From NCBI RefSeq assembly GCF_014189505.1, contig NZ_CP050301.1, positions 3,231,501-3,295,500 on the forward strand: 64,000 bases of DNA, read 5' to 3'. The notes beneath the pieces were generated by a model. The model was not told the DNA's origin, did no database searches, and saw only the letters and a list, made by a program, of their open reading frames with translations. The position numbers were made by a program, and so were the translations under genes. This document shows positions 53,597 to 61,820 of this stretch, piece after piece. The DNA comes from Phyllobacterium sp. 628. Lineage in GTDB: Bacteria > Pseudomonadota > Alphaproteobacteria > Rhizobiales > Rhizobiaceae. The first letter of the stretch is position 1, and each line of letters opens with the position of its first letter.

Positions 53597-54550
53597 ATGA
53601 CACAGTTTACGCGTTTTGTCGGCATCGATGTGAGCAAGGCTTACCTCGATCTGCATTGTTTGCCTGATGGGCTGGAACTGCGGGTGCCCAACAGCCGCGC
53701 AGGCGTTGGTCTTTTGCTGCAGCGCATCGGTGTGCTGGAAGGGGTTGCCTTTGGCTGTGAAGCCACAGGCGGTTATGAGGATTGCCTGCTGATTGTGCTG
53801 GGTGAAGCTGGCATGGCAGCCTATTGCCTGCATCCTTCCGATGTGCGCTCCCATAGCCGCCTGACGGGCCGGCGGGCCAAGACGGACCGGCTGGATGCGA
53901 TCGCCATTGCCCGGGCACTGCAGGTTGCCGTTGCCACCCGCAAACCGGCGATCCGGTCCACAACCATGAGCGCCATCAAAGAGTTGACGACATTGCGCCG
54001 CCGGTTGATTGCCGGACTGAGTGAGCTGAAAAGCCACGAGGCGCGCATGGGCGATGCGGATGCTGCCAGCATCATTGGCGTGTTGATGGACCAGCACATC
54101 AAAGCCATCAAGACACTGGAAGCACATATACGCAGCGCCATAGCCCGCAATCCCGCACAGGCACAAACGGCAAGGCGCATCGCCTCGATGCCGGGAGCCG
54201 GTCCCGTCCTGACCGCCGAACTCATCGGCTCCATGCCCGAGCTTGGCACGCTATCCAGCCGTCAGGCGGCCAGCCTGACCGGCGTTGCTCCGCATCCGCG
54301 CCAATCGGGAAACAGCAGCCGCAGCGGAAAGTGCCAGGGCGGACGGGCAGGCATCCGCCGCGTCCTCTATATGGCATCCTTAAGCGTCATACGTTGCGCA
54401 AAACACCCGCTCGCCGCCTTCTATCAAAGGCTCAGAGCCAACGGAAAGCCCTTCAAACTGGCCATTGTCGCACTCATGCGAAAGCTCATCGTCACCCTCA
54501 ACGCAATGATCAAAAACCAAACAGATTGGCAACCAAACATTCAAACATAA
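53597..54550 (+). CDS. IS110-family serine-RuvC transposase (bridge recombinase)
   Basis: 317 residues from MTQFTRFVGIDVSKAYLDLH. The frame is open to 53537, but that part codes within the leader RNA and would add 20 atypical residues. The RuvC-like DEDD residues are Asp11 (GIDVSK), Glu55 (CEATGG), Asp97 and Asp100 (KTDRLDAIAIARAL). The Tnp_20 domain holds the MPGAGPVLTAELI segment and the serine region around 237-241 (HPRQSGNSSRSGK). All are in the expected places compared with IS621-type recombinases. The protein appears complete. Confidence 0.94.
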   Translation: MTQFTRFVGIDVSKAYLDLHCLPDGLELRVPNSRAGVGLLLQRIGVLEGVAFGCEATGGYEDCLLIVLGEAGMAAYCLHPSDVRSHSRLTGRRAKTDRLDAIAIARALQVAVATRKPAIRSTTMSAIKELTTLRRRLIAGLSELKSHEARMGDADAASIIGVLMDQHIKAIKTLEAHIRSAIARNPAQAQTARRIASMPGAGPVLTAELIGSMPELGTLSSRQAASLTGVAPHPRQSGNSSRSGKCQGGRAGIRRVLYMASLSVIRCAKHPLAAFYQRLRANGKPFKLAIVALMRKLIVTLNAMIKNQTDWQPNIQT

Positions 54551-54559
54551 ACACAGTTG

Positions 54560-54665
54560 CTCACCATGAGGGAAAGTGAAGATTGCAAGGAGCCATATCC
54601 TGCAATCTTTCCGGTTAACCTTTCAGCCGCACTCTCCCTCATGGTGAGCTTGTCGAACCACGCAC
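54560..54665. repeat. Hairpin repeat family R, copy F, right fragment
   Basis: Continues the repeat from CTCACCATGAGGGAAAGTGA through TGGTGAGCTTGTCGAACCAC to GCAC. Together with 53390-53408 it makes a complete copy of about 123 nt, split by the IS110 element at the CT of the left arm. The right arm has an identical, still empty target-like site on the other strand. Confidence 0.93.
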
Positions 54666-54696
54666 AATAACTATGCAGCCTTGAATAATATGACAA

Positions 54697-54723
54697 AAAT
54701 GACCGGGATTTCCCCGGCCATTT
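54697..54723 (-). terminator. Intrinsic terminator of the VWA gene
   Basis: Stem AAATG-CCGGG / CCCGG-CATTT with one A:C mismatch. On the minus strand it ends with TTTTTG. It lies 22 nt after the stop of the VWA gene. Confidence 0.7.
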
Positions 54724-54745
54724 GCTTTTGGAAAATGCAGCAGTG

Positions 54746-56822
54746 CTATTTCTTGCTTTCCAAAGCATCGGCCAAACGCACCAGCGACAGGAACTCGCTG
54801 CGATAGCCGAATGTATCGTCACCCCGCGATCCGATGCCGAGCTTGCCTATGTCGGCGTAGCTGTAATTTGCCATAGCATCCGTCCCCCGCAGTTTCTGGC
54901 CAAAGGCCGCCACCGCCGTCGAGAAGCGCACATCACTTGAGGCAGACGCCGTATCCGATACTTCATTGGCTTTCGTCACGGGTGTCGTGATCAGCTTGCT
55001 GACATCTTCGTTCGGCAGCTTGTAGCGGATCTTGAAGAAGGCAAATTCGCCTGCATCCGATTTTGCATCAGAAACGGGAGCATTCGGCTTGCCGTAACGA
55101 AGATCGTCCGTCAGGACAGCCGGACTGTTCTTCGGGGTGATCTCATAAATGGCCGTCACCGTGTGGCCCGAACCAATTTCGCCAGCATCGATACGGTCAT
55201 TGTTGAAATCCTCCCGCTTCAAGGCGCGGGTTTCATAACCGATCAGCCGGTATTCCGCGACAGCAGCCGGATTGAATTCGACCTGAATTTTCACATCCTT
55301 GGCAATTGGAAATAGCGTGGATGTTGCTTCCTGCACCAGCGTCTTTTCGGCCTCGGCCAGCGTGTCGATATAGGCGGCGGTGCCATTGCCGTTCTGTGCC
55401 AGAATCTGCATCATCTGGTCATTGTAATTGCCCTCACCAAAACCGAAGACCGACAGGAATACACCGGACTTGCGCTCGTCTTCGATCAGCTTTTTCAGTT
55501 CGTCATCACTGGACTGGCCGACATTAAAGTCGCCGTCGGTTGCCAGCATTACGCGGTTAACACCATCCTTGACGAAGTTTGCCTTGGCCAGACGATAGGC
55601 TTCCTTGATACCCGCCTCGCCAGCCGTCGAGCCACCAGCTTCAAGGCGGCTCAACGCCTCGAAAATCTTGGCCTTGTCCTTTACCTGCGTCGGCTCCAGC
55701 ACCGTTCCCGCATTGCCCGCATAAGTAACGATGGACACTGTGTCTTTTGGATCCAGCTTACTCACCAGCATATGAAAGGCAGATTTCAGCAGAGGCAGTT
55801 TATCGGGTTCGTTCATGGACCCCGACACATCCAGCAGAAACACCAGATTAGCGCGCGGCTTCTCCGCCGGGATGACGTCATAACCCTTGATACCGATATG
55901 CATTAGCTTGGTGTTCTGGTTCCATGGCGTCGGCGTCACGGTAATCGTCGCATTAAACGGCGTTTCACGGCTATCCGGCCCCTTCCAGTCATAGGGGAAA
56001 TAATTGATCATCTCCTCGACCCGAACGCTCTCGGGATCGGGCAACGCACCGTCTTTCAAAGACCGGCGAACCATCGCATAGGACGCCGTATCCACATCAA
56101 TCGAGAACGTTGACACTGGATCATCGGCAACGCGCTTCACGGGGTTGGTTTCAAATTGAGCAACGCGGTCACGCGATGGTTGCGGCGGTGCCGATCCCTC
56201 TGCATCCATCCGGGCATAGCCCTGGTTTGAATTCAACGGCGGCGTTGCTGGTACTGCGGCACTGTCCTGTGCCAGATCAACCGTTGCACTCGATGGCTGG
56301 GAAACGACCGCCGTGGCACCACTTGGGGCCTGTTGTTCCTTCAACGCGAGGGGGCTTCCCTCTTCGCCATTTCCGTCACGCCAACGCGCGGCTCTGCGGG
56401 CGCGGGCTTTGCCAGCGGCTCCACAGGCTGCGGCAAAGACAAAGGTTGTGCCGGTTGCGGCTGTGCGGCAGCGAGCGGCGGTTGACTTATGGTGGTCTCA
56501 TCCTTTGGCTGATCCCCCGTCAGCATGCGCGGATCGTGCATCATGTTCCAGGTCATGTAGCCGGCGATCGGCAATATGAGCAGGCCGGCAAGAGCTGACG
56601 TCGAGAGCAAGAGTTTCTTTTCCATCGTTTCACTCCACAATTGGGTTGCGATGGAACTAAGACGGCGGATGAAACCGCTTCCTTGGGTCTGAACCGAAAC
56701 TTTTTTGCATCTGCTGCATCGAACGACTGCATAGCCGCCTGCAAAGCAGCACGCTTTGCCGTATTAGATGCCTGTGGTGGCGTCAGCTTGCTGAGTTCAC
56801 TCAGTTTTTGATCGTTGGTCAT
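54746..56822 (-). pseudogene. VWA-domain protein (YfbK type), broken by two frameshifts
   Basis: The full protein would start MTNDQKLSELSKLTPPQAS at 56822 and run about 692 residues. It has an N-terminal soluble part, one membrane helix (MEKKLLLSTSALAGLLILPIAG), a Pro-Gln-rich linker, then the YfbK N-domain (DDPVSTFSIDVDTASYAMVR), a von Willebrand A domain with MIDAS DVSGSMNEPDK, and a C-domain ending in SLVRLADALESKK. Two one-base deletions interrupt it: an A-run (plus-strand T6 at 56701-56706) and a C-run (plus-strand G5 at 56350-56354). Each repair restores family-like sequence (KKVSVQTQGSGFIRRL; REAPLALKEQQAP). The sigma factor gene ends 2 nt before its start, so they form an operon. Confidence 0.87.
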
Positions 56823-56824
56823 AT

Positions 56825-57415
56825 CTAAAAGCCCTCCGGCGTACGCAAGATGCGCTTCAGCCGTTTCTTGGCGTCGTGTATGTGCCACGAAATCGTGGCT
56901 TCGGCGCAATCCAGCACTTCGGCTGCCTGCGCATGGTTCAGTCCCTCTCCATAGACCAGCAGAACTGCATCGGCGGTCTTGTCAGGCAATGTCTTCACCC
57001 CAGCCCAAAGAGCGCTGATATCCGCATCGACATCGCTTGCGCTCGAAACGGGATCATCGTTGAGCAACTCGCGATGATAGGCCTCGGCCTTGCGTTTATC
57101 CCGGGCATGCTTGCGCAGATGATCGCGCGCTACATTCAAAGTCAGCTGGTAAAGCCATGTGCGAAGTGCGCCCTGTCCGCGCCAGTTCCAGATTGCGCTG
57201 CCGAGCTTGATACAAACGTCCTGCGCAATATCTTCAGCATCATTCCGATTGCCTGACCAGCGCCAGGCGATACGATGGATGAAATCATAATTCTGTTCGA
57301 TCAGGCTTCCAAACGCGGCGCGATCCCCTCCCTGCACTCGCGCAACAAGGGTCGAAACTGCCGCTGTTTCATCCATCGAACCGGAAGTATCCAAAATGCG
57401 CGTTACCATGTTCAT
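56825..57415 (-). CDS. ECF-type RNA polymerase sigma factor
   Basis: 196 residues. Region 2 reads FGSLIEQNYDFIHRIAWRWSGNRNDAEDIAQDVCIKLG; region 4 reads TLPDKTADAVLLVYGEGLNHAQAAEVLDCAEATISWHIHDAKKRLKRIL, with its helix-turn-helix near the end. It is an extracytoplasmic-function sigma factor that starts an operon with the VWA membrane protein, as is common for YfbK-type loci. There is no separate anti-sigma factor; the membrane protein's N-terminal part before the helix may serve (inference). Confidence 0.9.
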   Translation of the reverse strand: MNMVTRILDTSGSMDETAAVSTLVARVQGGDRAAFGSLIEQNYDFIHRIAWRWSGNRNDAEDIAQDVCIKLGSAIWNWRGQGALRTWLYQLTLNVARDHLRKHARDKRKAEAYHRELLNDDPVSSASDVDADISALWAGVKTLPDKTADAVLLVYGEGLNHAQAAEVLDCAEATISWHIHDAKKRLKRILRTPEGF

Positions 57416-57489
57416 CGCCCCTTTGACGATGCAACCACATCAATCCTTGGGTCAAAAAACGCAATCAATCAAAATATTTTTAAAAATTG

Positions 57490-58176
57490 TCAGGCGTGAG
57501 CGAATGCAGCCATATGGAAACGCTGCTGATCCTGGACATAGGCATGCTCGCGGCCTACTGGGCAGGCTAGACGGGCCAGGCATCCGTCATCAAGGCAGGG
57601 TTGCCCTTCCGGCGTCGCCAGATAGCTGCGGCAGCGATCAACTGCAAAGCTGTTTCCATCGAAAGCATCAACCGGACAGGCATGCAAACAAGGCTTTTCC
57701 ACACAGCTGTCGCACGGGTGATCAATAGAGGCGATTGAAGAGAAAACGATTGGGCGGCTGAACAGAATCGCACCGCGAAATGCCTGCCAGAGACCAAATT
57801 CAGGGTGAATCAACATTCCCAAAGGTGATGCCGATAATCCCTCCACACGTTTCGCCCATTGCTGGAAGGGCAAATATGGCCTGTCAGACGGAAAAACGGC
57901 TTGCCCGCCAACGTCTCCAGCAATGTGCGTTAAAACCTCTTTGGACCAAGCATCAAGCGGATCGGCACTATCAGGATGCTCACGGCGCCACGCAGCGAAA
58001 TGCGGCCAGATGGATGACCCGAAATGTCCGACCAGAACCACACTTTGCGCCGGAACACCGTGATTGAGGTCAGGCGCGCCATCACCGGCGGAGAAAACAA
58101 AGCCGCCGCGCGGAACAAGCCCATGAGGTTCCAGCGCGGCGGTAATTTGTTCAACAATTGGATCGGCAAAAGTCAT
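57490..58176 (-). CDS. Ferredoxin-type 4Fe-4S protein next to the mttB gene
   Basis: 228 residues. Two cluster motifs near the C-terminus: Cys155, 158, 163, 167 (CDSCVEKPCLHACP) and Cys182, 194, 199, 205 (CRSYL, CLDDGCLARLACP). The N-terminal 140 residues, with VVLVGHFGSSIWPHF and LPFQQWAKR, recall the epoxyqueuosine-reductase/reductive-dehalogenase-like C-terminal group, without a B12 domain. It lies directly downstream of mttB copy 2 on the same strand (86 nt). A role in reducing or reactivating an oxidised corrinoid is a testable idea, not a known function. No membrane helix. Confidence 0.75.
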   Translation of the reverse strand: MTFADPIVEQITAALEPHGLVPRGGFVFSAGDGAPDLNHGVPAQSVVLVGHFGSSIWPHFAAWRREHPDSADPLDAWSKEVLTHIAGDVGGQAVFPSDRPYLPFQQWAKRVEGLSASPLGMLIHPEFGLWQAFRGAILFSRPIVFSSIASIDHPCDSCVEKPCLHACPVDAFDGNSFAVDRCRSYLATPEGQPCLDDGCLARLACPVGREHAYVQDQQRFHMAAFAHA

Positions 58177-58262
58177 CCCGGGCCTGAACCTTTGACAGCA
58201 GAGGCCCAGACTTCCTTGTGGATCAGATTGGCCACTTTAGCCCGGCCGTCCTCGGGCTTCTT

Positions 58263-59849
58263 TCAGGTAAATGCGTCGGGCATCGACGCTTTTTTCTTCG
58301 CAATGAACTCTTTCAGTGATTCATCAATCGCCGGGTCGAGATACGGAGCCTCGTAGGTCTCGAGCCAGCGCCGTGCCAACTCGTTACCGCGCTGGTCTGC
58401 CCGCTTTTCGCCCTCGGCTAGCCATTGCTCGTAGGAATTGTTGTCGGCAATGTTCGACCGGTAGAACGCGGTCTGGAAATTTGCCTGCGTATGGTCGCAG
58501 CCAAGATAATGGCTACCCGGACCGACCTGACGGATGGCATCCATCGCCTGGCCGTTCTCAGAAAGATCGACACCCTCGGAAAACTTTTGCGTCATGCCGA
58601 GCTGGTCTATATCCATCATGAATTTTTCATAAGATGAAACCAGACCGCCTTCGAGCCAACCGGCCGAATGCAGCACGAAATTTGTACCCGCCAAAATTGT
58701 CGAGTTCAGTGTGTTCGCGCTTTCATAAGCTGCCTGCGCATCGGAGACTTTCGAGGCACAGAGCGATCCGCCTGTACGGAAAGGCAGTCCAAGACGCCGT
58801 GCCAGCTGCGCCGCGCCATACGACACAAGCGATGGTTCGGGCGTGCCAAATGTCGGCGCACCGGATTGCATCGAAATCGAAGAAGCAAATGTTCCGAAAA
58901 TAACCGGAGCTCCCGGCCGGATCAACTGGGTGAACGATGCGCCAGCAAGCACTTCCGCCAGAACCTGTGTCAGTGTACCGGCAACAGTTACCGGGCTCAT
59001 CGCACCAGCGAGAATGAACGGCGTGATGATACAGGCCTGATTGTTGCGGGCGTAAACCTTCAGGGCGCCCAGCATTGTCTCGTCGAACACCATTGGCGAA
59101 TTGGCATTGATGAGGCTGGTCAGCACCGTGTTCTGGTCGAGATAATCTTCGCCAAATACCAGCTTGCACATGGCAATCGTATCTTCTGCCCGTTCCGGCG
59201 CCGTAACAGAGCCCATGAATGGCTTGTCAGAATATTTGATATGTGCGTAGACCATATCGAGATGGCGCTTGTTGACGGGCACATCAACCGGCTCGCACAC
59301 AGTTCCGCCAGAATGGTGGATCGATGGCGCCATATAGGAGAGCTTTACGAAATTATTGAAGTCTTCGATTGTCGCGTAACGGCGAACGCCCTCAAGGTCG
59401 CGTACGAAGGGCGGGCCATAAACCGGTGCAAACACAGTAGCCTTGCCGCCGATCTGAACTGAGCGCTCAGGATTGCGGGCGTGCTGTGTATAAATGGACG
59501 GCGCAGTCTTCAGGAGTGAGCGGCATAGTCCCTTGGGGAAATGCACCCGCTCGCCTTTGACATCGGCGCCAGCCTCCCGCCACAGTTGCAGCGCTTCTGC
59601 ATCATCGCGAAATTCGATACCGATTTCTTCCAGCACCGTATCCGCATTGGCTTCGATGATCGCCAGACCTTCTTCATCAAGCACCTCATATTCGCGAATC
59701 TTGCGCGTTATGAAGGTGAGTGATTTACCCGGCCCACCGCCCGAACGGGCGGCGCGGCGTGCAGCAGCGCCCGCACCGGCACCGCGTCCACGGCGTCCGC
59801 CGCCTTCCGCAGTCTCCACGGGAGCATCGACTGGCGTTTCCTCATTCAT
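58263..59849 (-). CDS. MttB-family (COG5598) methyltransferase without amber codon, copy 2
   Basis: 528 residues from MNEETPVDAPVETAEGGGRR at 59849, which has GGAGA 7 nt upstream; the frame to 59909 is rejected. N-terminal Gly/Arg/Ala-rich tail (GRGAGAGAAARRAARSGG), then the barrel: GLAIIEANADTVLEEIGIEF, GAPTFGTPEPSLVSYGAAQLARRLGLPFRTG, NFVLHSAGWLEGGLVSSYEKFMMDID, VGPGSHYLGCDHTQANFQTAF. No in-frame TAG. It shares the fold with copy 1 at 45-46 kb but differs widely, so the two probably use different methyl donors. It is divergent from the corrinoid protein gene, with 250 nt between them. Confidence 0.88.
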   Translation of the reverse strand: MNEETPVDAPVETAEGGGRRGRGAGAGAAARRAARSGGGPGKSLTFITRKIREYEVLDEEGLAIIEANADTVLEEIGIEFRDDAEALQLWREAGADVKGERVHFPKGLCRSLLKTAPSIYTQHARNPERSVQIGGKATVFAPVYGPPFVRDLEGVRRYATIEDFNNFVKLSYMAPSIHHSGGTVCEPVDVPVNKRHLDMVYAHIKYSDKPFMGSVTAPERAEDTIAMCKLVFGEDYLDQNTVLTSLINANSPMVFDETMLGALKVYARNNQACIITPFILAGAMSPVTVAGTLTQVLAEVLAGASFTQLIRPGAPVIFGTFASSISMQSGAPTFGTPEPSLVSYGAAQLARRLGLPFRTGGSLCASKVSDAQAAYESANTLNSTILAGTNFVLHSAGWLEGGLVSSYEKFMMDIDQLGMTQKFSEGVDLSENGQAMDAIRQVGPGSHYLGCDHTQANFQTAFYRSNIADNNSYEQWLAEGEKRADQRGNELARRWLETYEAPYLDPAIDESLKEFIAKKKASMPDAFT

Positions 59850-60101
59850 TTTATTTCTCCAGGCGCTTGATGCGCGGATTGGTTCTTCGGTCATGACCTC
59901 AACAACCAAATCCTACCCGCGGCACATATAGGGGCGTTCCCGTGTGCGTCAAACAATGGCGCATGGAAGACAAACAGACAGTCGTTTTCGTCATTTACGA
60001 GGTCGCATTTAAGCAATGCGTTTTCGGCAACTTGCCCGATATGTTAAGGGAATGCCAGTACTGATAATGACCTGTGCATAACGCTTGAAGGGAAGAGACC
60101 C

Positions 60102-60800
60102 ATGGCCGACGACGAAATCATTCTTTCGGAGCTTTCTGACGACGAACTCGTCGAGCAAATGCACGATGACCTCTACGATGGATTGAAAGAAGAGATCGAG
60201 GAAGGCACGAATATCCTTCTGGCACGCGGCTGGATACCATACCGGGTTTTGACCGAAGCACTGGTTGAAGGCATGCGCATTGTCGGCGAGGATTTCCGCG
60301 ATGGCATCCTCTTCGTGCCGGAAGTTCTGCTGTCTGCCAATGCCATGAAGGCTGGTATGTTCATCCTGCGCCCTCTCCTTGCGGCAACGGGTGCACCAAA
60401 GCAGGGTAAGCTGGTCATCGGCACAGTCAAGGGCGACATTCACGATATCGGCAAGAACCTGGTGGGAATGATGATGGAAGGCGCTGGCTTTGACGTTATC
60501 GACCTCGGCATCAACAATCCGGTCGAAAACTATCTGGCCGCTATCGAAGAGCACAAGCCCGACATTCTCGGCATGTCCGCACTTCTCACGACCACCATGC
60601 CCTATATGAAAGTCGTTATCGATACGATGAAGGAAAAGGGCATTCGCGACGATTATGTCGTACTCGTCGGCGGCGCACCGCTGAATGAGGAATTCGGCAA
60701 GGCTGTAGGCGCTGATGCCTATTGCCGGGATGCCGCAGTGGCCGTTGAAACTGCCAAAGATTTCATGAAGCGCAAGCACAATCAGATGTCGGGCGCCTGA
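60102..60800 (+). CDS. Methyltransferase-cognate corrinoid protein
   Basis: 232 residues. A helical cap domain (about 1-100, ILLARGWIPYRVLTEALVEGMRIVG and FVPEVLLSANAMKAGMFILRP) precedes a Rossmann B12 domain. The base-off motif GDIHDIGKNL places the cobalt-ligand His at 114, followed by GMSALLTTTMPYMKVVIDTM and VLVGGAPLNEEF. It carries the methyl group from an MttB-type enzyme to tetrahydrofolate or homocysteine. Divergent from mttB copy 2, it is the likely partner. GGGAAGAG lies before the ATG; a strong terminator follows. Confidence 0.92.
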   Translation: MADDEIILSELSDDELVEQMHDDLYDGLKEEIEEGTNILLARGWIPYRVLTEALVEGMRIVGEDFRDGILFVPEVLLSANAMKAGMFILRPLLAATGAPKQGKLVIGTVKGDIHDIGKNLVGMMMEGAGFDVIDLGINNPVENYLAAIEEHKPDILGMSALLTTTMPYMKVVIDTMKEKGIRDDYVVLVGGAPLNEEFGKAVGADAYCRDAAVAVETAKDFMKRKHNQMSGA

Positions 60801-60808
60801 ACCAAATC

Positions 60809-60838
60809 AAAACGGCCGCATCAAAATGCGGCCGTTTT
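60809..60838. terminator. Bidirectional intrinsic terminator
   Basis: Perfect 13-bp stem AAAACGGCCGCAT/ATGCGGCCGTTTT with loop CAAA, followed by T and C. It lies 9 nt after the corrinoid protein stop on the plus strand and about 50 nt after the stop of the converging entericidin-like gene, so it can serve both. Confidence 0.9.
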
Positions 60839-60887
60839 TCATATATAGTATATGTGTGCTGAAATTGATCCGATGGGATCAAGGCAA

Positions 60888-61043
60888 TTAGTTGGCAGCT
60901 TTTGCTACCCGATGACCAGCCGACTGGGTCGCATTGACCGTATTGGCCGTGTCTGCGCCCATACCACGGATCGTGTTGGCGCAGCCTGCGAGGGCTACAA
61001 CAGCAAGGACAGCGGCGATAGGTACAACGCGTGATAGCTTCAT
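60888..61043 (-). CDS. Entericidin-family small lipoprotein
   Basis: 51 residues, MKLSRVVPIAAVLAVVALAG then CANTIRGMGADTANTVNATQ. The lipobox LAGC puts the lipid-bearing cysteine at 21. GMGADTANT and the final TQSAGHRVAKAAN are typical of entericidin A/B-like lipoproteins, whose role in alphaproteobacteria is poorly known. GGGAGAC lies 6-8 nt before the ATG. It is transcribed divergently from the DUF1638 gene and is probably unrelated to the methyltransferase genes around it. Confidence 0.88.
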   Translation of the reverse strand: MKLSRVVPIAAVLAVVALAGCANTIRGMGADTANTVNATQSAGHRVAKAAN

Positions 61044-61112
61044 GGACAGGGTCTCCCGTTCTGATAAATTAAATCTAACAACCGCATAACGCGATGGAGC
61101 GAAATCGGTTCC

Positions 61113-61745
61113 ATGAATGTTAGCCAGAATTCCAATAAATCACCAGAAACCGTTCGGGTCATCGCCTGTGGTATGATCGCCCGGGAAATACTGGCTATAC
61201 GCGAACAATTCGGGCTCGATCATATCGAGCTCAAATGCCTTCCTGCGGTTTATCACCATCACCCGGAAAAGATCGCTCCATCTGTGGACCGCGCCATTGT
61301 CAGAGCCAAGGCTCAAGGCATCAAGCGCATCTTCGTCGGCTATGCCGATTGCGGTACTGGTGGCCTGTTGGATCGCGTTTGTGAAAAACACGGCGTGGAA
61401 CGCATTGAGGGACCACATTGTTTTTCGTTCTATGTCGGCAACGACGCCTTTGCCTCGAAATGGGACGATGACATGACGTCATTCTTCATGACCGATTTCC
61501 TTGCTCGGCATTTCGAAGCATTCATGGTCAAACCACTCGGCCTCGACCGCCATCCGGAACTGCGCGACATGTATTTTGGCAATTACACCAAGATGATCTA
61601 TCTCGCACAGACCGACAATCCAAGACTGAGTGCCAATGCCGAGCGAGCCGCCGAGTTTCTTGGTCTCGCCTATGAACGGCGCTTTACTGCCTATGGGGAT
61701 CTCGTCCCTGCCCTGACACAGGCTGCGGCCGGTACCGCTTCCTGA
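61113..61745 (+). CDS. DUF1638 protein of the corrinoid methyltransferase cluster
   Basis: 210 residues. Family segments include VIACGMIAREILAIREQFGLDHIEL, AVYHHHPEKIAPSVDRAI, IFVGYADCGTGGLLDRVCEKHGVERIEGPHCFSFYVG and FLARHFEAFMVKPLGLDRHPELRDMYFGNYTKMIYLAQT. The conserved Cys, His and Asp suggest a metal or radical-type enzyme, but no function is established. DUF1638 genes recur with MttB and corrinoid proteins, so it likely belongs to the same pathway. Start at 61113 with GGAGCGA upstream. Confidence 0.87.
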   Translation: MNVSQNSNKSPETVRVIACGMIAREILAIREQFGLDHIELKCLPAVYHHHPEKIAPSVDRAIVRAKAQGIKRIFVGYADCGTGGLLDRVCEKHGVERIEGPHCFSFYVGNDAFASKWDDDMTSFFMTDFLARHFEAFMVKPLGLDRHPELRDMYFGNYTKMIYLAQTDNPRLSANAERAAEFLGLAYERRFTAYGDLVPALTQAAAGTAS

Positions 61746-61820
61746 GGCTTTTCTTTGCGCTTTCAAATGGGCATGCTTCTCCAGTTCCCTACGACAATAA
61801 TCATAAAAGGATTCGCCCCG

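Larger units (their letters stand above)
53409..54561 (+). mobile_element. IS110-family insertion sequence inserted in a family-R repeat
   Basis: 1153 nt. The boundaries are exact: removing it reunites GACAAGCT with CACCATGAGGG, the unbroken consensus of the hairpin repeat. A CT dinucleotide occurs at both edges (53407-53408 and 54560-54561), and there are no inverted repeats, as expected for IS110 elements, which recombine at a 2-nt core. It contains a 188-nt leader, one transposase gene and only 9-11 nt after its stop. Both strands and the gene are intact, so it may be active. Confidence 0.93.

Noticed and set aside
26161-54665. CRISPR array
   Set aside because: The repeats are dispersed kilobases apart, palindromic and without regular spacers; no cas genes are present.
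45083-59849. Pyrrolysine-containing MttB
   Set aside because: Neither MttB-family gene has an in-frame TAG, so both belong to the non-pyrrolysine group.
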